From Bacteroidales bacterium (GTDB taxonomy: Bacteria > Bacteroidota > Bacteroidia > Bacteroidales > WCHB1-69), in assembly GCA_017394765.1 (NCBI GenBank), contig JAFPXF010000066.1:1-5673 (forward strand): DNA of 5,673 nt, given 5' to 3'. The position numbers and the translations under genes were made by a program. Shown piece after piece: positions 5,665-5,673 of the stretch. Numbering within the stretch: the first letter of the stretch is position 1; each line of letters starts with the position of its first letter. Below the pieces are notes generated by a model. It searched no databases. It was given only the letters and a program-made list of their open reading frames with translations, and had not been told where the DNA came from.

Positions 5665-5673
5665 ATGAATCAG
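5665..5673 (+). CDS. Possible start of a downstream gene (three codons)
   Basis: An ATG at 5665 opens a frame reading M-N-Q to the window edge, after an AT-rich 97-nt spacer that shows no intrinsic terminator. TAGTATTG at 5636-5643 is one base from the -7 consensus but has no -33 TTG. In other Bacteroidales I recall an rRNA pseudouridine synthase next to purB, but three codons cannot identify the product. Confidence 0.3.

Overview
The window looks like a chromosomal housekeeping stretch from a Bacteroidales bacterium, most likely a Prevotella-type organism. The clues are promoter -7 boxes of the Bacteroidetes form TAnnTTTG, AT-rich leaders with no Shine-Dalgarno before the start codons, a Bacteroidetes-style OmpA porin, and the particular MutL and PurB sequence types. 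The genus is an inference from sequence style. All recognised genes lie on the + strand.

Layout: (1) 5-1858, mutL, a mismatch-repair ATPase whose C-terminal endonuclease motifs are degenerate. (2) 1859-2027, a gap with a hairpin, seven A/T tracts in helical phase, and the promoter of the next gene. (3) 2028-3206, an OmpA-family outer-membrane protein with signal peptide, beta-barrel, coiled-coil linker and peptidoglycan-binding domain, followed by three hairpins, the last being a strong terminator. (4) 3325-3786, no convincing gene. It holds a degenerate 22-bp tandem repeat of ten units (3401-3619) and promoter elements. (5) Two identical tRNA-Val(UAC) genes (3787-3861 and 4024-4098), each with its own promoter. 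The first has a UUCG-loop terminator; the second has a hairpin in its leader and no visible terminator. (6) 4209-5567, purB, adenylosuccinate lyase, with no recognisable promoter of its own, so it may be read from the second tRNA promoter. (7) 5568-5673, a short gap and possibly the first three codons of another gene.

The genes do not form one pathway: DNA repair, envelope structure, translation and purine synthesis sit side by side. No new multi-gene system is visible. The least explained element is the 22-bp repeat array. The next most interesting are the phased A-tracts before ompA, the altered MutL nuclease site, and the possible tRNA-purB joint transcript.
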